NCBI GenBank assembly: GCA_027023175.1 | Contig: JALVWW010000027.1 | Location: 1 to 18,965 of the forward strand | Source of the DNA: Campylobacterales bacterium | GTDB taxonomy: Bacteria > Campylobacterota > Campylobacteria > Campylobacterales > JALSKU01 | Direction of reading: 5' to 3' | Length of the DNA stretch: 18,965 nt | Shown here: positions 1 to 7,248 of the stretch, in pieces | How the letters are laid out: each line of letters begins with the position of its first letter | Numbering within the stretch: position 1 is the stretch's first letter | The notes under the pieces: model-generated | Told to the model about the DNA's origin: nothing | The model's input: only the letters and a program-made list of their open reading frames with translations | The model's database searches: none | Made by a program: the position numbers and the translations under genes

Positions 1-30
1 GGTGATAGTGATAGTACTATCACTATCACC
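1..30. repeat. 30-bp perfect palindrome at window edge
   Basis: The arm GGTGATAGTGATAGT (1-15) is followed with no spacer by its exact reverse complement (16-30). Each arm also contains a tandem GTGATA hexamer. No T-tract follows (the next bases are TGACCCC), so it is not a standard intrinsic terminator on the + strand. It could be the terminator of a gene to the left, a protein-binding palindrome, or an assembly artefact at a contig end. The window edge prevents a decision. Confidence 0.6.
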
Positions 31-88
31 TGACCCCTGTATGATTTTATAATTTTATGATAAAATATGAAAAAATTTAAGGGTTTAG

Positions 89-715
89 ATGGATTTTTTG
101 ACAAATATAAATGTACAGTTTTATATAGCAGCTTATTTGATAGGGGGAATTCCTTTTGGACTTTTGTTGGCTAAATATTTTGGCGGAGTTGATGTAAAAA
201 ATGAAGGTAGCGGTAGTATCGGAGCTACAAATGTTTTAAGAGTGATAAAAAAAAGAGATCCGGCTTTGGCTAAGAAATTAGGGGCTGCCACACTACTTTT
301 AGATGCCTTAAAAGGATTTTTGGTTTTAGTTGTTGCCGGTATGGCAGGAGTAAGTGAAGAGACAAAGTGGGCTGTAGCTATACTTGCTGTTATAGGTCAT
401 TGTTTTAGTCCATATTTAAAATTTGAAGGCGGAAAAGGGGTGGCAACAGGAGTCGGGGTCATGATATATATGCTACCTGTTGAAACCGTTATAGCTATTG
501 TAGTGTGGGCAATATGCATAAAAACTTTTAAAATTTCATCTTTATCATCACTTTTGGCACTCGCTTCACTTGTATTGGCTTCATTTGTTTTGCATCCGGA
601 TATGCCTGTTATTCATACTCATGCACCGGTAATAATACTTTGTTTTATTATAGTCTATAAACATATACCAAATATTGTAAACCTTTTACAAGGTAAAGAA
701 AAGAGGGTAGTATGA
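89..715 (+). CDS. plsY: Glycerol-3-phosphate acyltransferase PlsY
   Basis: This is an inner-membrane enzyme that transfers an acyl group from acyl-phosphate to glycerol-3-phosphate, the first step of phospholipid synthesis. The 208-residue product has the family motifs in order: GSGSIGATNVLR (residues 40-51), GHCFSPYLKFEGGKGVAT (103-120) and a C-terminal HIPN (about 195-198, the HxxN motif). Hydrophobic segments near residues 9-30, 66-86, 94-110, 120-145 and 150-165 fit the multi-helix PlsY fold. The length is normal. The ATG at 89 is preceded by AAGGG at about 79-83. An upstream ATG at 67 lies in another frame. The gene overlaps folB by 4 bp (ATGA), so the two are probably translationally coupled. 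The link to folB is housekeeping and gives no functional clue. Confidence 0.96.
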   Translation: MDFLTNINVQFYIAAYLIGGIPFGLLLAKYFGGVDVKNEGSGSIGATNVLRVIKKRDPALAKKLGAATLLLDALKGFLVLVVAGMAGVSEETKWAVAILAVIGHCFSPYLKFEGGKGVATGVGVMIYMLPVETVIAIVVWAICIKTFKISSLSSLLALASLVLASFVLHPDMPVIHTHAPVIILCFIIVYKHIPNIVNLLQGKEKRVV

Positions 716-1044
716 ATTTATTTAGCATCAATATTAAAGATTTAACTCTCGAGGTTATTATAGGAATACTGGAGAGCGAGAGAAAAAACAGACAAAAAAT
801 CATCCTAAATGCTACCATAGAGTATGATATGGATGAGCATTTTTTAGACTATACACAGGCGGTTGAAGCTATTGTGAATTTGCTTGAATACAAAATGTAT
901 GATACATTAGAAAATGCACTTGAGGGAATTTGCAAAGCTTTAAAGCTTGATTTTCCTGAAATAAAAAGTATAAAGATGAGTATCTCAAAGCCCACAATCT
1001 ATAAAAATTGCCTTATCGGAGTAGAAATTTTAAAAAAGTATTAA
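712..1044 (+). CDS. folB: Dihydroneopterin aldolase FolB
   Basis: This is a cytoplasmic folate-pathway enzyme that cleaves 7,8-dihydroneopterin to 6-hydroxymethyl-dihydropterin and glycolaldehyde. The product has 110 residues, typical for the family, which forms oligomeric tunnel-fold rings. Visible family features are the N-terminal strand with an ESERKNRQK segment (21-29, the usual G..(x)E....Q region), LDYTQA (45-50, the usual nYa), TLENALEGI (65-73, the usual TlE.la) and ISKPTI (91-96, the conserved KP near the C-terminus). The sequence is divergent, as is common in Campylobacterota, but the pattern and length agree. The start overlaps the plsY stop. The stop codon overlaps the first of three repeats in the promoter of the next gene. 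Confidence 0.9.
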   Translation: MNLFSINIKDLTLEVIIGILESERKNRQKIILNATIEYDMDEHFLDYTQAVEAIVNLLEYKMYDTLENALEGICKALKLDFPEIKSIKMSISKPTIYKNCLIGVEILKKY

Positions 1045-1090
1045 AATTTTATTAAAATAACTTTAAATTTTGCTAAAAATATGTTATAAT
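1041..1090 (+). promoter_or_regulatory. Promoter with three 11-bp-phased repeats upstream of the response regulator
   Basis: A perfect TATAAT lies at 1085-1090 without a good -35. Upstream, TTAAAAT occurs at 1041 and 1052 and TTAAAT at 1063, an exact 11-bp period (one helical turn); the last copy sits where a -35 would be. OmpR-family regulators bind direct repeats with this spacing, and the HsrA half-site reported in the literature is, from memory, TTTAAG-N5-TTTAAG (also an 11-bp period). Autoregulation by the downstream gene is therefore inferred. Chance repetition in AT-rich DNA is the alternative. The Shine-Dalgarno is AAGGA at 1112-1116. Confidence 0.5.
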
Positions 1091-1121
1091 TCCAATTAAA
1101 TTTACTTTAATAAGGAAAAAT

Positions 1122-1793
1122 ATGAGAATATTAATAGTAGAGGATGAAGTTACTCTAAATAAAACAATTGCGGAAGGGTTGCAAGAGTACGGCTATCAGA
1201 CTGACAGTTCTGAGAATTTTAAAGATGCCGAGTATTTTATAGGTATCAGAAATTATGACTTAGTGTTGACTGACTTGATGCTTCCTGACGGTGACGGTAT
1301 AGATCTTGTTTCACTTGTAAAGCAAAAATCCCCTAGAACCGCCTGTGTTGTTATCTCAGCCAAGGATGATAAAGAGAGTGAGATAAATGCTCTTAAAAAC
1401 AGTGCTGATGATTATATCAAAAAGCCATTTGATTTTGATATTCTTTTGGCCAGGATAGAGGCTAGACTTAGATTTGGCGGAACAAATGTGATAGAGATAG
1501 ATGACTTGGTAATTGACCCTGATGAAGAGAAGATAACATATAAAGGTAAAGAGATAGAGCTTAAGGGTAAGCCTTTTGAAGTTTTGACTCAGCTTGCAAG
1601 ACACAGCGATCAAATAGTCTCAAAAGAACAGCTTTTGGATGCTATATGGGAAGAGCCGGAGCTTGTTACTCCAAATGTTATAGAAGTAGCTATCAATCAA
1701 ATAAGACAAAAAATGGACAAACCTCTTAACATTTCTACCATTGAAACTGTTAGAAGAAGAGGTTACAGATTTTGTTATCCAAAAAAATCATAA
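1122..1793 (+). CDS. OmpR-family response regulator, HsrA/CosR-like, with canonical receiver
   Basis: The 223-residue DNA-binding response regulator has an N-terminal receiver (about 1-115) with the complete phosphorylation site: E7-D8, D51 (acceptor, in LTDLMLPDGDG), S79 and K101-P102. A linker leads to a C-terminal winged-helix domain (about 125-221). That domain, including KGKPFEVLTQLARH, TPNVIEVAINQIRQKMDKP and ETVRRRGYRFCYPK, matches my memory of HP1043/HsrA of Helicobacter pylori and CosR of C. jejuni almost residue for residue. Those proteins are essential orphan regulators with atypical receivers lacking the usual phospho-acceptor; this one is canonical and has an adjacent kinase. The neighbours folB, ferredoxin and ppx also recall the cosR locus. 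Family assignment is certain. Orthology to HsrA/CosR is likely, but I could not run an alignment. Confidence 0.93.
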   Translation: MRILIVEDEVTLNKTIAEGLQEYGYQTDSSENFKDAEYFIGIRNYDLVLTDLMLPDGDGIDLVSLVKQKSPRTACVVISAKDDKESEINALKNSADDYIKKPFDFDILLARIEARLRFGGTNVIEIDDLVIDPDEEKITYKGKEIELKGKPFEVLTQLARHSDQIVSKEQLLDAIWEEPELVTPNVIEVAINQIRQKMDKPLNISTIETVRRRGYRFCYPKKS

Positions 1794-3085
1794 ATAAAAA
1801 CAGTATAAGAAATAAATTTATATTGCAATTAGTTGTCGCTTCGGCGGCACTAATTGTAATATTTTCTACGATACTTTTTAATTATATCAAGATATCCATT
1901 TATGAAGATATTGCAAATGATTTGCAAAAAACTGCCAGATTTTTTTCTAATTCCATCAGATACAATAAGGGTGATATAGATATATTTAGACCTGATGAAA
2001 ATATACCCAACGCCAAGATATCGGTTGCTATAAGACCTGATTTGCCTCTTAAGGTATCATATGAGCAGTTCAATTCAAATAAAAGACACTACATAAAGCT
2101 CTATTATCCTCTTGATACAAAGAAATTTACTTTTGTAACTGTTACAAAGGATGTATCCTCGACTGATATTCTTTTAGAAAAAATTTTGAAAAATATATTT
2201 ATCATCAATATGATAACTATGGTTTTTATCATATTTTATGCTCTGTTTTTATCCCAAATTCTTTTAAATCCTATAAGATCGCTGACTCTTAGACTTTCAA
2301 GACTAAATGAGAATTTTTTAACTCATATAGATATAGATGATTTGCCTTCAGAATTTATGCCTTTGGGTATCAGTATAAATAAACTCATAGACAGGATAAA
2401 AACTTTTGTCAAATATCAAAAAGAGCTGTTTATCGGCATTGCACATGAGCTTAAAACTCCACTGGCGGTTATGAAAACAAAAAATGAAGTTACATTAATA
2501 AAAAAAAGAGAACCCGAAAAATATATAGAAACTCTTAAGCTTGACAATAAAACTATAGATGAAATGAATAAAATGATAAGCAATATTTTAGAGATAGGAA
2601 GACAAGAGGGTGCTCAATTTGAAAAGCCTATTGATTTGGACCTTGTTGCTTTTATAAAAGAGCACGCAAATAACTTTAAACTCTTAGCTCGCCATGAAAA
2701 CAAAGATATTGTTATCAACCTTACGCCGGAGAGTTATGTGATAAAAACACAATCAACCCTGTTATTGCATATTTTACAAAATTTTGTACAAAATGCCATA
2801 AAATTTACTCCCGAGGGAAAAACTATCGAGATAAGAACTTACAATAATGAAAAAGGGTTTTATATCGAGGTTATTGATGAAGGTCCCGGAATTGATGAGG
2901 ATAAAGATCTTTTTGCACCTTTTAAACGATTTGGCGATAAAAGCGGTACAGGACTTGGCCTGTTTCTTGCAAAAGGGGCAGCCGATGCCATAGGAGCTAC
3001 CATCAGTCTTAAAAACAGAGATGATAAAAAAGGCTCGATTGCCACAATTTTTCTACCATTTGTAAATTTTTGTGAAATTACATAA
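1772..3085 (+). CDS. Membrane sensor histidine kinase, partner of the HsrA/CosR-like regulator
   Basis: The 437-residue kinase probably phosphorylates the regulator encoded just upstream. Domain order: TM1 about 15-38, periplasmic sensor about 40-138, TM2 about 141-165, HAMP-like linker about 166-215, HisKA with phospho-acceptor H225 (AHELKTP), and HATPase_c with N-box N337/N341, G1 DEGPGID (369-375), F-box around 381-387 and G2 GTGLGL (392-397). All catalytic boxes look intact. The start is a TTG inside the last 22 bp of the regulator gene, preceded by GAAGAGG at 1756-1762; no in-frame ATG gives a complete TM1, so the TTG is preferred. The periplasmic part (about 100 residues, no Cys) resembles no sensor fold I recognise, so the signal is unknown. 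Co-translation with the regulator supports pairing. Confidence 0.93.
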   Translation: MLSKKIINKNSIRNKFILQLVVASAALIVIFSTILFNYIKISIYEDIANDLQKTARFFSNSIRYNKGDIDIFRPDENIPNAKISVAIRPDLPLKVSYEQFNSNKRHYIKLYYPLDTKKFTFVTVTKDVSSTDILLEKILKNIFIINMITMVFIIFYALFLSQILLNPIRSLTLRLSRLNENFLTHIDIDDLPSEFMPLGISINKLIDRIKTFVKYQKELFIGIAHELKTPLAVMKTKNEVTLIKKREPEKYIETLKLDNKTIDEMNKMISNILEIGRQEGAQFEKPIDLDLVAFIKEHANNFKLLARHENKDIVINLTPESYVIKTQSTLLLHILQNFVQNAIKFTPEGKTIEIRTYNNEKGFYIEVIDEGPGIDEDKDLFAPFKRFGDKSGTGLGLFLAKGAADAIGATISLKNRDDKKGSIATIFLPFVNFCEIT

Positions 3086-3180
3086 AAAAATCACTCCATT
3101 TAAATTTATCTAAAGCTTTTTTAATGTATAAACTAATTTAATTTTTAAAAGTTTTAATTTTTACAAAAAAGGTTATAAAA
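3086..3180 (+). promoter_or_regulatory. AT-rich spacer with possible ferredoxin promoter
   Basis: This 95-bp gap contains a -10-like TATAAA at 3127-3132 and an 11-bp direct repeat TTTAATTTTTA at 3137-3147 and 3153-3163. A weak pair TTTAAA (3099) and CTAAAG (3110), 11 bp apart, could be another site for the upstream regulator. All of this is inferred from short AT-rich words. The ferredoxin ribosome-binding site AAGG lies at about 3169-3172. No clear terminator for the kinase gene is visible. Confidence 0.3.
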
Positions 3181-3432
3181 ATGTCTCTAAAAATAACAGA
3201 AGAGTGTATAGCTTGTGATGCTTGCAGGGATGAGTGTCCAAATACCGCAATCGAAGAAGCTGATCCTATATACATAATAGACCCTGATGTTTGTACAGAG
3301 TGTGTCGGCTCTTATGATGAACCGGCTTGTATAGATGCCTGTCCGGTCGATTGTATCATACCTGACCCTGACAACTTGGAAACTTTTGAGGAGTTAAAGC
3401 TTAAGTTTAAGCAATTACAGGCCGAAGAATAA
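3181..3432 (+). CDS. 2[4Fe-4S] ferredoxin, Alvin (YfhL) type
   Basis: This is a small (83 aa) cytoplasmic electron carrier binding two [4Fe-4S] clusters. The first motif is C9-x2-C12-x2-C15-x3-C19-P. The second is C38-x2-C41-x8-C50-x3-C54-P, with an additional C58. The eight-residue gap between C41 and C50 and the acidic helical C-terminal tail (about 64-83) are hallmarks of the Allochromatium vinosum-type low-potential ferredoxins (YfhL/FdxB), not clostridial ones. The product is strongly acidic. It lies 3 bp before the ppx/GppA start, so the two are probably co-transcribed and coupled; the same pairing occurs, from memory, at the C. jejuni fdxB locus. The redox partner is not evident from the sequence. 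Confidence 0.94.
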   Translation: MSLKITEECIACDACRDECPNTAIEEADPIYIIDPDVCTECVGSYDEPACIDACPVDCIIPDPDNLETFEELKLKFKQLQAEE

Positions 3433-3435
3433 AAA

Positions 3436-4902
3436 GTGGCAAAGATAACCGCCGTTATAGATATCGGCTCAAACTCAGCCAGGATGATAGTATGCAAAAA
3501 AAGCAGTCGCTATGCTTTTTCTATCATTTATGAGGCAAAAAGTAGAGTCAGAATTTCTGAAAATTCTTATGAAAATGGAGGTTGTCTCCAAGAATTTGCT
3601 ATGCAAAGAGCACTTAAAGCTTTGCTTGATTTTAAGCGCATTGCAAATGCTTTAAAATGTAGGAAGATTTTGTGTGTAGCTACTTCGGCAGTCAGAGATG
3701 CACCGAACAGAGACTATTTTTTACAAAAAGTAAAAAAAGAAACATCAATCAATATAAAAGTTATAGACGGTAAAAAAGAGGCATATTTTGGAGGTATGGC
3801 CGCACTCAATCTTTTACCTTTGCAACATGAAGCAGTAACCATAGATATAGGAGGAGGCTCAACCGAACTGGCTCTTATAAAAGAGGGTCGTATCATCGAT
3901 ACTGTTTCATTGGATGTAGGAACTATCAGACTCAAAGAGCTTTTTTATGATAAAAAGGCAAACTACAAAGAGCTTGTATCTTTCATAGAAGAGCAGTTTG
4001 TAAAAATCCCACCCTCCTTTAAAACAAAAAAAGTGATAGCCATAGGAGGAACTGCAAGGGCGATATCAAAGCTTCTTATGCCCAAAGATTATCCACTAAA
4101 AACTCTCCATGCCTATGAATACAGCTTTAAAGAAAATTATAATTTATTGAAAAAAATAGCATCCTCACCGGTATTGAAACTAAAAAAATATAATATAAAA
4201 AAACATAGAATAGATACTTTTAGAGAAGGTGTAAGTATTTTTATAAATATTTTGAATTATCTTGGTGCAGAAGAGGTCATAACAAGTGGAGTAGGGGTTA
4301 GAGAGGGTGTTTATCTAAAAGATTTACTAAGAAGTTCCGCTTTTAAATTTCCAGCCAATTTCAATCCGAGCCTTAGAAGTTTGTGTGATAGATTTTTGAT
4401 AAATGAAGATTATGCAAATATTATCAAAAAAGATGCTTTGAAGCTTTTTAATGTTTTAAAGGCCAAACACCAAATAAATGATAGATATAAAAGTGAATTA
4501 TCAGCATCTGCAAAACTCTCTTCCATAGGCTCAAGTATAAGCTACTATAGAAACAATGAACATTCGTTTTATCTGATACTTAACGGATTAAACTATGGAT
4601 ATACACACTCTCAAAAATTACTGATAGCTTTTATTACGCTCTATCAAAATAAAAAACTTCCCAAAGAGGCATGGCTTCAGGAGTATTTAGAGCTGTTGCC
4701 GGATATGAAGACTCTGCAATGGCTGAGTTTTATTTTGTCCCTTTCAAAATGTCTTCATAAAAATTTATCTGATATGAATTATGAATTTGATTTTAAAGAA
4801 GAGACACTGACGGTTTATTCAAAAAAAGGAAAATGTTTTTTGAGCAGCGAATGTATAAAAGAGCTCTATAAACCTTTTCCTTTGGCAATTATACTACAAT
4901 AG
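3436..4902 (+). CDS. Exopolyphosphatase / pppGpp phosphohydrolase (Ppx/GppA family)
   Basis: This cytoplasmic phosphatase of the ASKHA fold probably acts on polyphosphate and/or pppGpp; the two activities cannot be separated by sequence. The 488-residue product shows IDIGSNSARMIV (8-19), TSAVRDA (83-89), a probable catalytic E115 (KKEAYFGG), DIGGGSTE (137-144), AIGGTARA (202-209) and GVREGVY (287-293). The C-terminal helical half (about 305-488) corresponds to the HD-like domain of Ppx/GppA, but the usual LHxIG segment reads LSSIG (361-365), so the His-Asp pair appears lost. H376 and H391 remain. The start is GTG at 3436, three bases after the ferredoxin stop. Its Shine-Dalgarno is weak (GAAGA at 3424-3428), which argues for coupling to the ferredoxin. 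Confidence 0.92.
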   Translation: MAKITAVIDIGSNSARMIVCKKSSRYAFSIIYEAKSRVRISENSYENGGCLQEFAMQRALKALLDFKRIANALKCRKILCVATSAVRDAPNRDYFLQKVKKETSINIKVIDGKKEAYFGGMAALNLLPLQHEAVTIDIGGGSTELALIKEGRIIDTVSLDVGTIRLKELFYDKKANYKELVSFIEEQFVKIPPSFKTKKVIAIGGTARAISKLLMPKDYPLKTLHAYEYSFKENYNLLKKIASSPVLKLKKYNIKKHRIDTFREGVSIFINILNYLGAEEVITSGVGVREGVYLKDLLRSSAFKFPANFNPSLRSLCDRFLINEDYANIIKKDALKLFNVLKAKHQINDRYKSELSASAKLSSIGSSISYYRNNEHSFYLILNGLNYGYTHSQKLLIAFITLYQNKKLPKEAWLQEYLELLPDMKTLQWLSFILSLSKCLHKNLSDMNYEFDFKEETLTVYSKKGKCFLSSECIKELYKPFPLAIILQ

Positions 4903-4923
4903 AGTTAACTTGCTTGTTTTATC

Positions 4924-4944
4924 CCAAATTTTATAAAATTTTGG
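4924..4944. terminator. Weak bidirectional terminator between ppx/GppA and bamA
   Basis: CCAAATTTT pairs with AAAATTTTGG (one bulged T) in the 54-bp gap between two convergent genes, followed on the + strand by T-rich GGTTTGTTGT. Position and symmetry suggest a shared terminator, but the stem is AT-rich and the loop is tight. Confidence 0.35.
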
Positions 4945-4956
4945 TTTGTTGTATCA

Positions 4957-7173
4957 TTAAAATCTTCTGCCCATTGAAAATTCAAAAGTAGATGTTCTAT
5001 CTCCCGGCTTATCATTAATAGGATTAGCAAATATAAGTTGTATTGCTCCCAAAGGAGAATTCCACTCTATACCCATACCCATACCGCCTCTAGCTATATC
5101 AAGATTATCCTCACCGATAAAACCATAGTCAATAAAAAGAAGTGCTCTCATTCTCATAGATTCAACCAATGGCAGGCTTGCTTCAATTGAGTTTGCAAAC
5201 ATTTCTTTACCGCCTATCAAAGAGCCCGAGCTGTTTACAGGTGAAATTGAACTTGATTCATATCCTCTTACGCTGGATAATCCACCCATATATATTTTTT
5301 CATTTATAGGGAGATTGCCATTATCAAAAGCGATTTTAAATTGTGCCTTATATCTTAAAATCAAATCATAATTTATCAAATCTTCTAAACCGTAAAAATA
5401 TGAAAATTTATCTATATTTTTAATATATTTTTCATCTCCACCAATTCCAGCAAATTCTATTGATGAAGTAACTTCCATGCCGTGTCTAGGGAGGAAATAA
5501 TCATCAGTTGTATCATATTTGGCTGAAACTGTAATAGCACTTTTGATTGTGGTTCCTTCTGTGTACAATGTTGGATCAATTGAGCTATCAAGATCGCTTA
5601 GATTTGACTGTTCAATATTATAACTTACACTTCCACTAATAGTTCTAGTAAATCTTCTTCCTACATTTAAACTAGCCCCTACTTTATCTTCATTGTATGA
5701 ATAGTAGTCATTGCTAGTATCGTATAAAGAGCCTCCAAGGCTATAATGCGAGTCAAAAACTCTAGGATTGTAAAAAGAGACAGAACCTTTTAAGCTTTTG
5801 GAAGAATAATCAATATTGACCGATGTATCAATGCCGCTACCAAAAACATTTCTATCTGATACTGCGGCACTTATAATAAAACCGTCATAGCTTCCATAAC
5901 CAATACCACCAGTTATGCTTCCTGTTTGTGCTTCTATTACTTTTATAAAAAGTGTGATTTTATTATCGGCAACTTTTTTCTTCTGTATTTTTACATCCTT
6001 AAAATACCCAGTCTTTTTAAGTTCAGTTATAGAGTCTTTAAAATCAGTGTATGAGTATCTATCTCCGGGAGCTAGATATACACTTCTTCTTATAACTCTA
6101 TCTATCGTTCTTGTATTGCCGGAAATTTGAACATCATTTATATATACTATCTGTCCCGGGTAAATTTTGTATATGATAGTTGCAGTATGTTTCTTTTTAT
6201 CTTGTTTGATATCCGGAAAGACTTTTGCATACGCATATCCCAAGTCTTCAATTTTATGTTTTATCTTGGTTATGTCTTTTCTTAATTTATCCACATTAAA
6301 TATTTTACCGCTGTGCAGTTTCAAATCCTCTTTTAGCTTTTCTATCTTTATGACAGGTTCGGCAAGGGAGAATTTAACTGACTTGATGGTGTAAACAGTT
6401 CCTTCATTGATAAGATAAGAGAGATCTGCTTTATAGTCTTCAAAATATGTTCTTAAAAAAGGTGTACTTACTTTAGCGTCAAGATAGCCTTTTCTCATAT
6501 AGTAGTCTTTTATCCTGGCACTGTCATATTTTAACTGGTCAATTTTAAGCTTACCATCATCTCTTCCCCATAGCCATCCTAAAAATTGTTTTTGCCTGTT
6601 TACTATACTTGATTTGACATCGCTGTAGTCTATATTTTTACTACCGTACATATGGACTTTTTTTATGATTATCTCTTCACCTCTACTGATGATAAAGTCA
6701 AGTTTCAAGCTGTTTTTGTTTAACTTTTGGGTTTTTGTTTCAACTATACTGTCATAGTATCCTTTACTTTCAAGGTATGAAAGTATTTGGTTTTTGGCAT
6801 TATTTATGCTGTCTTCATCATAAATATCACCCTTTTTGACATCTATCATATTCTTTATATCATCTTTTTTATCTTCATAACCTTTTATTTCAACTTGGGC
6901 AATAACCGGTTTTTCTACAAAATGGTATGTTAAAACACCATCTTTTTCGCTAACCCATATATCTTTAAAGTAATTTTGTTCATAAAATTTGGCAATTGAT
7001 GTATCTATTTTATTTATATCTAACTCATCTCCGACACCAAAACCAAGCATCTCTTTTGCAATTTGATTGGAAATATGTATAAGTCCGTCAAATTTTATAC
7101 TTTTGATTGTTGTTGCATTTAGATATATGGTAAAAATTGCAGATAAAGTGAGGAAGATTTTAAAAAGTTTCAT
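4957..7173 (-). CDS. bamA: Outer membrane protein assembly factor BamA
   Basis: This is the essential Omp85-family channel that folds and inserts beta-barrel proteins into the outer membrane. The 738-residue precursor has a signal peptide with probable cleavage after LNA (18-20). Five POTRA domains follow (about 21-88, 89-165, 168-257, 260-340, 342-415) and then a 16-strand barrel (about 416-738). The barrel carries the VRGY motif of loop L6 (635-638) and ends in an aromatic beta-signal (EFSMGRRF with terminal Phe). The length is slightly below that of E. coli BamA (about 810), as usual for Campylobacterota. It is transcribed alone, divergently from tyrA, with no skp or lpx genes next to it. 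The start is supported by an upstream AAGG (AATAAGGCAATAC before ATG on the - strand) and by the signal peptide. Confidence 0.96.
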   Translation of the reverse strand: MKLFKIFLTLSAIFTIYLNATTIKSIKFDGLIHISNQIAKEMLGFGVGDELDINKIDTSIAKFYEQNYFKDIWVSEKDGVLTYHFVEKPVIAQVEIKGYEDKKDDIKNMIDVKKGDIYDEDSINNAKNQILSYLESKGYYDSIVETKTQKLNKNSLKLDFIISRGEEIIIKKVHMYGSKNIDYSDVKSSIVNRQKQFLGWLWGRDDGKLKIDQLKYDSARIKDYYMRKGYLDAKVSTPFLRTYFEDYKADLSYLINEGTVYTIKSVKFSLAEPVIKIEKLKEDLKLHSGKIFNVDKLRKDITKIKHKIEDLGYAYAKVFPDIKQDKKKHTATIIYKIYPGQIVYINDVQISGNTRTIDRVIRRSVYLAPGDRYSYTDFKDSITELKKTGYFKDVKIQKKKVADNKITLFIKVIEAQTGSITGGIGYGSYDGFIISAAVSDRNVFGSGIDTSVNIDYSSKSLKGSVSFYNPRVFDSHYSLGGSLYDTSNDYYSYNEDKVGASLNVGRRFTRTISGSVSYNIEQSNLSDLDSSIDPTLYTEGTTIKSAITVSAKYDTTDDYFLPRHGMEVTSSIEFAGIGGDEKYIKNIDKFSYFYGLEDLINYDLILRYKAQFKIAFDNGNLPINEKIYMGGLSSVRGYESSSISPVNSSGSLIGGKEMFANSIEASLPLVESMRMRALLFIDYGFIGEDNLDIARGGMGMGIEWNSPLGAIQLIFANPINDKPGDRTSTFEFSMGRRF

Positions 7174-7248
7174 GTATTGCCTTATTGTTGTATATAAAAG
7201 TGGTATAATACCAAATATATTTTAAAAAGATTATAAAGAGGTTGTTTT
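7174..7248. promoter_or_regulatory. Divergent bamA/tyrA promoter region
   Basis: On the + strand TATAAT lies at 7204-7209, inside the near-palindrome GGTATAATACC (7202-7212), with TTATTG 16 bp upstream at 7182-7187 as a modest -35. It gives tyrA a leader of about 35 nt, and AAAGAG (7235-7240) is its ribosome-binding site. On the - strand a TATAAT at 7230-7235 could serve bamA. The two promoters would overlap in 75 bp. Confidence 0.5.

Noticed and set aside
67..91. Upstream ATG for plsY at position 67
   Set aside because: It is in a different frame from plsY and lacks a ribosome-binding site; the ATG at 89 has AAGGG.
1356..1613. Antisense ORF inside the response regulator, and similar overlapping ORFs in other genes
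   Set aside because: These are reading-frame shadows of strongly conserved genes, with no own ribosome-binding sites or recognisable products.
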